The position numbers were made by a program, and so were the translations under genes. Positions 6,438 through 12,168 of a stretch of 12,168 nt of DNA are shown here, piece after piece (the first letter of the stretch is position 1; every line of letters starts with the position of its first letter). Origin of the DNA: Candidatus Moraniibacteriota bacterium (GTDB lineage: Bacteria; Patescibacteriota; Minisyncoccia; Moranbacterales; GCA-2747515); NCBI GenBank assembly GCA_027039165.1, contig JALWEZ010000118.1, positions 1 through 12,168 on the forward strand. Reading direction: 5' to 3'. The notes beneath the pieces were generated by a model. It was not told where the DNA came from, did not search any database, and saw only the letters and a list, made by a program, of their open reading frames with translations.

Positions 6438-7637
6438 TTATCTTACACTATGCGCTTCTCTAGTTCTTATCCAATCTTTACTATAAGAAACGCCTATATT
6501 TGGAACATTTATAAGTTCATTAAGAATTTCCCAACGCCGTTTTTTTTCTTTATGAGGTACGTCATCTAGCATCTTAGTTGTTGCAACAGTTCCAGGTCTT
6601 TGAGAATACTGTCCAATAAAAGCTCTCACAAAACCAACTTTTTTTGATAATTCTACAGTCTTTTGAAAATCCTCCTCAGTCTCACCAGAAAATCCAACAA
6701 TTATATCAGTTATAAATTTTACTTCTGGAATTCTTTTCTGAATTTTTTTTGTTAAATCTAAATATTCTTTTGAACTATACCACCTATTCATGGACTTAAG
6801 AACTTTATCACTTCCTGATTGCACTGGTAAATGCAATAATCTATCTATATTCTTATTTTTAGCTATTACATCTATAAGTTCATCTGAAAAATCCCATGGA
6901 TTTGAACTCGTAAAGGTTATTGTATCTAGTCCTTTTATTTTTGCTACAGTATCTAGTAAATAAGGAAATAATGTAGGAATTCTCTCTCTTCCTAAATGAG
7001 AAACCATCACTGGCTCAACTACTTGTCCAGACGGTAAAACATAATTACTTTGTTCTTTTTTGTTTTTTGCAAGTACCAAATCGCTACCATAAGAATTTAC
7101 ATTTTGACCAAGCAGGGTAATTGAATTATAACCATCAGAAACTAATTTTTTAACCTCCTCTATTATATCATTAAATGGTCTAGAAATTTCTTTACCTCTC
7201 GCAAAAGGAACTATACAAAACGTGCAATAATTATTACATCCATTTGAAATCACAACCCAAGCATGTTTGCCTTCTGCTCTTTTTGGTTCTGGTTCAAATC
7301 CTACTTCTTCTAGAGGCAATAATTCTACATCTGGAATTCTTTTTTTGAGTTTTTTTGCCATTTCCCCACTTGGCTCCCTCATAGCTGCACCAGTTACACA
7401 ACCAGTAAGAACTATTCTTTGACTAGAAGCATCATTCACTTTTCTAAGATTTCTTATATAACCATAAACTCTTTCCTCTGCCTTTCCTCTAACCATGCAA
7501 GAATTTATCACTACTAAATCTGCTTTATTTTCTTCCTTAATTTGTTTATAACCTCTAGCTTCATAATAAGTTGCAATTCTCTCACTATCTGCAACATTTT
7601 GTTGACATCCAAAAGTTCTTATAAACAATGTTTTCAT
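6438..7637 (-). CDS. miaB: MiaB-like tRNA methylthiotransferase lacking TRAM
   Basis: MiaB-type enzymes add a methylthio group to i6A37 in tRNA by radical-SAM chemistry with two 4Fe-4S clusters. The N-terminal UPF0004 domain has Cys11, Cys47 and Cys80 (FGCQQN, NSCMVRGKAEERVYG, TGC). The radical-SAM motif CNNYCTFC gives Cys134, Cys138 and Cys141, followed by FARGKEISRP. LLGQNVNSYG (175-184) and HLPVQSGSDKVLKSMNR (269-285) are characteristic of MiaB. About 35 extra residues (roughly 185-222, with LPSGQVVEP and SHLGRERIP) lie after the GQNVNSYG motif. The protein ends at 399 residues, just after the segment KKRRWEILNELI, where about 40-60 residues of TRAM domain are normally found. The next gene starts 25 nt later, so TRAM is not hidden in another frame. 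A TATAGA 10 nt before the ATG may be a promoter. Confidence 0.92.
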   Translation of the reverse strand: MKTLFIRTFGCQQNVADSERIATYYEARGYKQIKEENKADLVVINSCMVRGKAEERVYGYIRNLRKVNDASSQRIVLTGCVTGAAMREPSGEMAKKLKKRIPDVELLPLEEVGFEPEPKRAEGKHAWVVISNGCNNYCTFCIVPFARGKEISRPFNDIIEEVKKLVSDGYNSITLLGQNVNSYGSDLVLAKNKKEQSNYVLPSGQVVEPVMVSHLGRERIPTLFPYLLDTVAKIKGLDTITFTSSNPWDFSDELIDVIAKNKNIDRLLHLPVQSGSDKVLKSMNRWYSSKEYLDLTKKIQKRIPEVKFITDIIVGFSGETEEDFQKTVELSKKVGFVRAFIGQYSQRPGTVATTKMLDDVPHKEKKRRWEILNELINVPNIGVSYSKDWIRTREAHSVR

Positions 7638-7657
7638 TGTTTTTTTATCTATAAAAT

Positions 7658-8737
7658 TTAAAGACCATTTTCACTCAATTCTTCAATTAATTTCTTTTGT
7701 TTCCGATTTAATTTAGTAGGAATATCAACAATAACCTTCACCATATGATCTCCTCTTCCCATGCGTTGTAATCTAGGAACTCCTTTATTTCTGATTCTAA
7801 AAATTTCTCCTGACTGAGTACTAGACGGAATTTTCATTACAACATTCCCTTCTACAGTCTCTACATCTACTTTATCACCCAAAATTGCTTGACTAATCGA
7901 AATGTGTATCTCTGAATTTATGTTATCTCCATCTCTTATAAATCTAGAGTCATTTGCAACTTCAACTATAATGAGCAAATCTCCAGCATCTGCTCCATTT
8001 TCACCAGCTTCTCCTCTACCATTGACTACTATAGTTTGTCCATTACTTATTCCAGCTGGAATATCTATACTTTCTATTACATCCTTATCAACTCTACCCT
8101 TACCATTACAATCAGAACAAAGTTTTTCATAACTTTTACCCTTTCCCTCACAATCTGAACAAGTTACAGTCTGCGCAAAATTCCCAAGCATTGTACGCAT
8201 TACTTTTTGCACGCTACCACTTCCTTTACATTTTTCACAAATTATCTCTTTTGAATTTTTGTCTCCTCCAGTTCCACTACAAGTTTCACACTTAACTGAT
8301 TTATACAAATCAATTTTTTTTGTTACTCCTTTTATCATTTCTAAAAATGTAATTTGCACACTCACTTGAATATCCCTACCCCTTGAACTAGCATTTTTTT
8401 TGCCATAAAAATCACTAAAAATATCACTAAAACCTCCTCCAAATTCAAAACCTCCTCCTTGAGTAAACTGAGAAAAATCAAATCCTTGAGCTCCGCCAAA
8501 ACCACCAGATCCACCAGATCCACCAGAGGCACCACCGAAATTTTGACCAAACTGATCATACTGAGCACGTTTTTCTTTGTTTGATAAAATTTGATAAGCC
8601 TCATTTATTTCTTTAAATTTAGCTTCATCACCTCCATCTTTATCTGGATGATACTTGTGAGCCGCTTTTCTAAAAGCTTTTTTAATTTCATCTTCGGATG
8701 CGTCTTTACTAACGCCTAAAACTTCATATGGATTCAT
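7658..8737 (-). CDS. dnaJ: Chaperone DnaJ (Hsp40)
   Basis: This 359-residue class A J-protein stimulates DnaK ATPase and delivers unfolded clients. The J-domain carries HPD at 30-32. It is followed by a Gly/Phe-rich linker (about 67-117, with [11 protein letters not shown] and [10 protein letters not shown]), four zinc-finger CxxCxGxG repeats (Cys150/153, 167/170, 193/196, 207/210), and the C-terminal substrate-binding domain (about 220-343). The length is slightly below the usual 370-380. dnaK and grpE are not next to it. The 87-nt upstream spacer holds a CIRCE operator and an extended -10 promoter, so heat-inducible control by HrcA is expected. miaB follows 20 nt after the stop. Confidence 0.97.
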   Translation of the reverse strand: MNPYEVLGVSKDASEDEIKKAFRKAAHKYHPDKDGGDEAKFKEINEAYQILSNKEKRAQYDQFGQNFGGASGGSGGSGGFGGAQGFDFSQFTQGGGFEFGGGFSDIFSDFYGKKNASSRGRDIQVSVQITFLEMIKGVTKKIDLYKSVKCETCSGTGGDKNSKEIICEKCKGSGSVQKVMRTMLGNFAQTVTCSDCEGKGKSYEKLCSDCNGKGRVDKDVIESIDIPAGISNGQTIVVNGRGEAGENGADAGDLLIIVEVANDSRFIRDGDNINSEIHISISQAILGDKVDVETVEGNVVMKIPSSTQSGEIFRIRNKGVPRLQRMGRGDHMVKVIVDIPTKLNRKQKKLIEELSENGL

Positions 8738-8779
8738 AATTTTCTTTATTTTCTAGATATATTTTTATTACACAAATTT

Positions 8780-8808
8780 ATATTACCATAACAATCAAAA
8801 ATTAGCAA
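8780..8808 (-). promoter_or_regulatory. dnaJ promoter with extended -10, overlapping CIRCE
   Basis: On the minus strand TTGCTA (8808-8803) is followed by 17 nt and TAATAT (8785-8780), with a TGG just before the -10 box making it an extended -10 element. The -35 box lies inside the right-hand CIRCE arm, so HrcA binding would block RNA polymerase directly. The predicted transcript has a leader of about 35 nt before the dnaJ ATG at 8737. Confidence 0.55.
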
Positions 8809-8828
8809 ACTAACCTTTAGAGTGCTAA
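8802..8828. promoter_or_regulatory. CIRCE operator (HrcA binding site) for dnaJ
   Basis: In the dnaJ (minus) direction the site reads TTAGCACTC - 9 nt - GTTTGCTAA. The CIRCE consensus is TTAGCACTC-N9-GAGTGCTAA. The left arm is perfect, the spacer is exactly 9, and the right arm matches at 7 of 9. It lies 64 nt before the dnaJ ATG. The TAG stop of the upstream membrane protein gene (8827-8825) is part of the perfect arm. HrcA itself is not encoded in this window. Confidence 0.85.
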
Positions 8829-9895
8829 TTTTTTGTTTTGAACGTTATAACCTCAACTTCTTTGTATGCTTTCATTATCCTGAATAATTGTGTAAATTCC
8901 AAAAATCTAAATAAAATTGAAGAAATCCAAACAACTGGAAATTTTATTATTGCTGTTGTAGATACAAGAGCAAAAAATAATAATAATGCAAATAAATTCG
9001 GCGCAAATCTCGTTAGCGTAGAATTACTCAATACTGTGTTTTCTAATTGTTTTTGTAAAAATAATGCAAATACCTCTATCACATTTTCATCACCTTTTAA
9101 ATTTTTGTTGATTTTTTCTGAAATCTCTTTTCTGAGAGAAATTACCATTTTATTTTCTGTTGATGATATTGTTTTATTTACAGTATTTAAAACTTTATGC
9201 TTCACATCATCATTTTTTGTCAGATCTGACTTAACAGGTATTAAAGATTCTAGTTTTGTAAAATGATCTACTGAACCTGTTTTTAAAATTTTTTTTATAA
9301 AATTATCAATAGTCAAAACACCTCCATTTTCACTGTTTACAAAATATTTTTCAAGTATATTATTAACAACCATACTGTTACTAATTTTAGGAATAAGATC
9401 TTTTGTGTCTTTTTTGGATATAACTACAAAATACTGACTAGCAACTGCAATAGAAGTAGCAAACAATATACCACTAACACCCACACTCAAAGCTTGTCCT
9501 ATATTTATCTTTCGCATATTTCCTATTGAATTATATATTTTTTCAGCATAAATTGCCATTATCAAAGAAGCAATTCCAAGTAATACAACACCTATTAAAG
9601 AAAAAGAAAAAAATAGATTTGGCACAAAAAACACAAGTACAGTTAAAACTCTCCATTTACCGATAGAGTTAACTAGTGCATTTAATGTGATGACTGAAAT
9701 AACAATCGTACCCAATACAAAAAATAATACCCATTGTGAGTTACTTATTGCATTATCTAAACTAAAAGCAAATAACGTACCAAAAGCCAATGACATAATA
9801 AAAAAAACTATGCCGATTTTTATTTCATTATTATTCTCCCCTTCTGGTTCTACATCTTCTTTTTTAAGATGTGCCTTTGCATTTATTAAATCCAT
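8825..9895 (-). CDS. Polytopic membrane protein with large outer loop, unknown function
   Basis: I do not recognise this 356-residue protein. A charged N-terminal tail (1-26) is followed by hydrophobic segments at about 28-46, 55-76, 83-99, 101-117 and 134-158. A soluble Lys/Asn-rich stretch of about 140 residues (159-298) has predicted helices, followed by one or two more membrane segments (299-325) and an amphipathic tail. It may be a membrane-embedded protein with one large domain on one side. It starts 10 nt after the stop of the preceding membrane protein gene, so the two are probably an operon. It is the only gene here ending in TAG, and that stop forms part of the CIRCE operator. No Shine-Dalgarno sequence precedes the ATG. 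Confidence 0.8.
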   Translation of the reverse strand: MDLINAKAHLKKEDVEPEGENNNEIKIGIVFFIMSLAFGTLFAFSLDNAISNSQWVLFFVLGTIVISVITLNALVNSIGKWRVLTVLVFFVPNLFFSFSLIGVVLLGIASLIMAIYAEKIYNSIGNMRKINIGQALSVGVSGILFATSIAVASQYFVVISKKDTKDLIPKISNSMVVNNILEKYFVNSENGGVLTIDNFIKKILKTGSVDHFTKLESLIPVKSDLTKNDDVKHKVLNTVNKTISSTENKMVISLRKEISEKINKNLKGDENVIEVFALFLQKQLENTVLSNSTLTRFAPNLFALLLFFALVSTTAIIKFPVVWISSILFRFLEFTQLFRIMKAYKEVEVITFKTKN

Positions 9896-9905
9896 AATCT
9901 ATTGT

Positions 9906-10937
9906 TTATTTTAAACTTTTTTCTCTTAAACTTGGTATATTTCTCTTTACCCACCAAATCCAAAGATCCAAAAAAACGAGTCTTGAGATAAGTCCAAAAA
10001 TAATAATAGGAATTAATGCGCCTATTACTAATACAACATCAAATAAAACAATTATTATTTTAATGATTACACCCAAATAACTTGCCTCAGTGCCAATTAG
10101 AAAACTAGATACAAAAACTGCTATACCAATTATTACTACATACATCAAAATATATAAAAGTGAAATTATTCCTATAAACATATTTAACAATATACGCACA
10201 ATAATCAATTTTCCAACTTCCTTGTAAGAATGTCTTATGAGATGTAATGCTTTTTTTATTGATTTAATAGGAGTAGAATTTTCTAAAATCAAAATAGTAA
10301 TAGCTATATAAACTGTATAAAAACCTATAAACAGAAATAAAAGAAATACAGGTATTATGAATATAACATACGCAATAACAAGTTTAGACTCTACTATATT
10401 CAAAATAAAAGGAATTGCAATTATTCCACCAAAAAAAGAGATATAAATTAAAAACACAATTACACCAAAAATAAATAATTTTATCACACCATCTTTTCCT
10501 TTTTTCCATATTTCTTTAAAACTATCATTTTCTGGTTTTCCACTATCTTGAATTTCTGATATGCTTCTAGTAATTCCCCAAGTAGCCACATATGAAATTA
10601 CTGTAAGAATAAGCATGAATAAAATAAAAATAACAACTATGGCAACCAATATATAATTATATTGATTAAAGACACCTCCCGTTGAATCCGAAAACACCGC
10701 TTGAGCATCATTATTGTTACGCGATACAACATTAGCCAATTTTCCAATAACATTAGAACTTCCTCCAGCTAAAAAAAGTGCCCAAAACCACATAAACTTC
10801 CAGTTCCAAGCTCTTTGAAAAGCATTTTTCACTTCAACAAAATAAGTATTAAACCAACTTTCACCTTCAAGCGGTAGATAACGAGCAATTTCAGTGCTTT
10901 CTTTCTTTTTTATAAAATTTAGTATTTTTTCTTTCAT
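9906..10937 (-). CDS. Polytopic integral membrane protein, unknown function
   Basis: This is a 343-residue protein with a soluble N-terminal part (1-45, containing WFNTYFVEVKNAFQRAWNWKFMWFW). Several hydrophobic helices follow, at about 48-60, 95-120, 155-180, 188-218, 250-280 and 290-320, interrupted by charged loops. The overall look is that of the multi-pass 'membrane domain' proteins common in small genomes, and I cannot name a family with confidence. The frame is open back to 11084, but those 49 extra residues overlap the upstream surface protein gene and look like out-of-frame translation. A perfect TATAAT box ends 7 nt before the ATG at 10937, which fixes the start. It lies between the secreted protein gene and the 8825-9895 membrane protein gene and may act with them in the envelope. 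Confidence 0.82.
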   Translation of the reverse strand: MKEKILNFIKKKESTEIARYLPLEGESWFNTYFVEVKNAFQRAWNWKFMWFWALFLAGGSSNVIGKLANVVSRNNNDAQAVFSDSTGGVFNQYNYILVAIVVIFILFMLILTVISYVATWGITRSISEIQDSGKPENDSFKEIWKKGKDGVIKLFIFGVIVFLIYISFFGGIIAIPFILNIVESKLVIAYVIFIIPVFLLFLFIGFYTVYIAITILILENSTPIKSIKKALHLIRHSYKEVGKLIIVRILLNMFIGIISLLYILMYVVIIGIAVFVSSFLIGTEASYLGVIIKIIIVLFDVVLVIGALIPIIIFGLISRLVFLDLWIWWVKRNIPSLREKSLK

Positions 10938-10944
10938 GTTTTTT

Positions 10945-10973
10945 ATTATATTAAGTACATAAACAACTGTTAA
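10945..10973 (-). promoter_or_regulatory. Strong promoter overlapping the stop of the upstream gene, leaderless type
   Basis: On the minus strand TTAACA (10973-10968), a 17-nt spacer and a perfect TATAAT (10950-10945) end 7 nt before the ATG at 10937. The -35 box and spacer lie in the last codons and TAA of the surface protein gene. Transcription would begin at or next to the A of the ATG, giving a leaderless mRNA. Confidence 0.65.
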
Positions 10974-12021
10974 GTGTGCAACTTGCTGAGCAAGTTGCTG
11001 GACAAGGCCCATTATTAGCAGCTCCATCATCACAAGCTTCACCTGTATCAACTGCACCATTTCCACAATTAGCAGCGCTTCCACTAACTGTTACGTAAGC
11101 ATTTGTTGTAAGTCCTTTATAAGTCGCCGTTATGATTGTTGAACCATTAGCTACACCAGTCACAAGTCCTTTAGTTGTTCCCCCTCCATTACCTACAATA
11201 GCAACACCTGAATCCACACTCACCCAAGAAGAATCCGAGCTAGAGGTAACATCACTAAATTCACCAGTATGTCCTGCTATATAAGCACAGGTCACGCTTC
11301 CCCAATTTCCACCAACCCAAAGCTTTGTTTGTAGAGTTGCTCCAGAAGCTATCGTAAACGATGAAGGACAAATCACTAAATCTGGAATTGGTCCCACAAC
11401 TACCCTAGAAAAATCAATCCATCCAAACTCATCACTCCAAGCATAACCTGTTAATTTCATTGGGATAGTACTTTCATCTAATTTAACTCCATAACTTATA
11501 GAATCAGAAGGTTCTGAATGCAATTTAATCCAGCCACTAAAACCACCCTTATTTGCACCAGCATTTGCGATAGAAAGAATTCTTGCCCAACCATGAATTT
11601 CATCAAGATTACCAGCACCGCCATCAACTCTACGTGCATTACAAGTCCCACTTGGACATCCTGATAAATCACCAGTTTCAAAAGAAATCCATCCGATTCG
11701 CTCACTCCAAGCATAACCTGAAAGAGTATTTCCAGCATCTGGTATATCTACACCATAATCAGAAATTTTAGTTCCAGCAGTAGGACAACCATATCCTCCA
11801 TCACTCGTACCACTATCATCTGTATCACAATCTATCCTATTAGTACTTATCCATCCAAAACCAGCAACACCTCCATTAGGATTTTGTGAACCAGACCAAG
11901 CCCATCCAGAAGCCGTATCGTCTTTTCCAGCAAAACATTCTTCATAAGAGAAAGAAACGACAAAAAGAAGCAAAAAAACAATGCTCGCAAGAAAATATTT
12001 TTTTATTTTTACATTACGCAT
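10951..12021 (-). CDS. Secreted surface protein with AWS/GWI repeats, Ig-like and Cys-rich C-terminal domains
   Basis: This is a 356-residue exported protein. Residues 1-31 form a signal peptide (Arg/Lys start, hydrophobic 9-24, likely cut after Cys-Phe-Ala). Residues 38-205 hold four imperfect units pairing G-[WY]-A-W-S (or GWARI) with G-W-I-[SKD]. Residues 214-314 look like a bacterial Ig-like (BIG2) domain, with WVSVDSGVAIV, GLVTGVANGSTIITATYKG and YVTVSG. The last 38 residues have seven Cys and the motif CGNGAVDTGEACDDG, typical of DUF4215-like Cys-rich repeats. No sortase motif or C-terminal anchor is seen, so attachment is unknown; adhesion or cell-surface binding is inference. An ATG at 12027 adds two residues, but it lies only 3 nt from the TATAAT box, while 12021 lies 9 nt away. 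The gene is visibly richer in G+C than its neighbours. Confidence 0.85.
   Translation of the reverse strand: MRNVKIKKYFLASIVFLLLFVVSFSYEECFAGKDDTASGWAWSGSQNPNGGVAGFGWISTNRIDCDTDDSGTSDGGYGCPTAGTKISDYGVDIPDAGNTLSGYAWSERIGWISFETGDLSGCPSGTCNARRVDGGAGNLDEIHGWARILSIANAGANKGGFSGWIKLHSEPSDSISYGVKLDESTIPMKLTGYAWSDEFGWIDFSRVVVGPIPDLVICPSSFTIASGATLQTKLWVGGNWGSVTCAYIAGHTGEFSDVTSSSDSSWVSVDSGVAIVGNGGGTTKGLVTGVANGSTIITATYKGLTTNAYVTVSGSAANCGNGAVDTGEACDDGAANNGPCPATCSASCTLNSCLCT
11407..11910 (-). repeat. Four imperfect G-[WY]-A-W-S / G-W-I coding repeats
   Basis: The surface protein contains SGWAWS...GFGWIS, SGYAWSERIGWISFE, HGWARI...SGWIKLH and TGYAWSDEFGWIDFS, starting 43-63 residues apart. At the DNA level, units two and four share an identical 19-bp stretch (plus-strand TCACTCCAAGCATAACCTG at 11432-11450 and 11702-11720, 270 bp apart). 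This indicates recent duplication or gene conversion between units. Confidence 0.75.
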
Positions 12022-12029
12022 AAACATGG

Positions 12030-12043
12030 TATTATATTAAGTA
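12030..12043 (-). promoter_or_regulatory. TATAAT promoter core of the surface protein gene
   Basis: On the minus strand TACTTAATATAATA (12043-12030) contains a perfect -10 box TATAAT (12036-12031), 9 nt before the ATG at 12021. No convincing -35 box is seen at 17-18 nt (ATCAAA or AATCAA). The whole 14-nt core is identical to that in front of the next gene in the cluster (10957-10944). Confidence 0.5.
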
Positions 12044-12092
12044 GTATTTGATATTTGATTTTATATCTTATAACTTTTTAACGAAGACAAGG

Positions 12093-12098
12093 TATAGT
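12093..12098 (+). promoter_or_regulatory. Possible -10 box for the right-edge gene
   Basis: TATAGT lies 21 nt before the ATG at 12120 and matches the -10 consensus at 5 of 6. No good -35 box is seen at the right distance. The 98-nt spacer between the divergent genes (12022-12119) holds this and the surface-gene promoter, and nothing else that I recognise. Confidence 0.3.
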
Positions 12099-12119
12099 TA
12101 AAAAACCTTAAATAATACA

Positions 12120-12168
12120 ATGAAACTAAAGATAAATAGAAATGTAGATGAAAGCATGCCTTGGGAAT
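12120..12168 (+). CDS. 5' end of an unidentified gene, cut by the window edge
   Basis: An ATG at 12120 opens a frame to the right edge encoding MKLKINRNVDESMPWE, 16 residues. I do not recognise it. The Lys-rich start is typical of a real N-terminus, and the spacer of about 100 nt before it fits a divergent promoter region. The evidence is otherwise thin: no ribosome binding site, and too little sequence for homology. Confidence 0.45.
   Translation, partial: MKLKINRNVDESMPWE

Noticed and set aside
8838..9266. 142-codon plus-strand frame opposite the 8825-9895 gene
   Set aside because: It is antisense to a gene with clear membrane-protein structure and operon context. Its composition fits a shadow frame and no start signal is visible.
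10938..11084. N-terminal extension of the 9906-10937 membrane protein
   Set aside because: It overlaps the surface protein gene in another frame, has no homology-like pattern, and lies upstream of the TATAAT promoter that ends 7 nt before the ATG at 10937.
1..12168. Alternative genetic code (TGA read as Gly, as in Gracilibacteria/SR1)
   Set aside because: No complete gene ends in TGA, which prompted the check, but the glycine-rich DnaJ and surface protein use only GGN for Gly and have no in-frame TGA. TAA dominance is expected in AT-rich DNA.

Overview
The window is AT-rich, gene-dense bacterial DNA. Genes are short, spacers small, several genes overlap, and 12 of the 13 complete genes end in TAA, the other in TAG. 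No Shine-Dalgarno site at normal spacing precedes any gene. One gene encodes a secreted protein with repeated G-[WY]-A-W-S / G-W-I motifs of a kind common in Patescibacteria (Candidate Phyla Radiation). Together these suggest a Parcubacteria-like patescibacterium. That placement is inference; no rRNA or ribosomal protein gene is present to confirm it. The standard bacterial code fits: the Gly-rich DnaJ and surface protein have no in-frame TGA.

Layout. Positions 1-177 hold the first codons of a minus-strand gene running off the left edge, its promoter, and the terminator of the next gene. At 178-1185 (-) is an unknown, highly charged membrane-anchored protein with a clear promoter. At 1296-3063 (-) a shortened GH1 glycosidase overlaps a YgjP-type zinc metalloprotease-like gene. 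A perfect 18-bp palindrome (3067-3084) carries symmetric -10 boxes and separates this pair from a plus-strand block. That block holds a class I FBPase/SBPase-like phosphatase, then sufS-sufU-sufT-like genes for Fe-S cluster assembly (3103-5988). From 6002 to 12021 all genes are on the minus strand. Read in transcription order they are a secreted repeat protein, two polytopic membrane proteins, dnaJ with a CIRCE heat-shock operator, a miaB that lacks its TRAM domain, and a small membrane protein. A plus-strand gene starts at 12120 and leaves the right edge.

How the genes fit together. SufS takes sulfur from cysteine, SufU accepts it, and the MIP18/SufT-like protein probably helps mature client proteins. 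MiaB, with two predicted 4Fe-4S clusters, is a likely local client. The GH1 enzyme and the sugar bisphosphatase are divergent carbon-metabolism genes sharing one promoter region. The secreted protein and the two membrane proteins form a cell-envelope cluster. DnaJ looks HrcA-controlled.

The most notable features are regulatory. Several genes have a -10 box only 7-9 nt before the start codon, which predicts leaderless mRNAs. Two of these promoters share an identical 14-nt core. The CIRCE operator overlaps the stop codon of the gene upstream of dnaJ and lies within a longer inverted repeat. No mobile element, CRISPR array, tRNA or rRNA was recognised, and no gap without a gene exceeds 300 bases.
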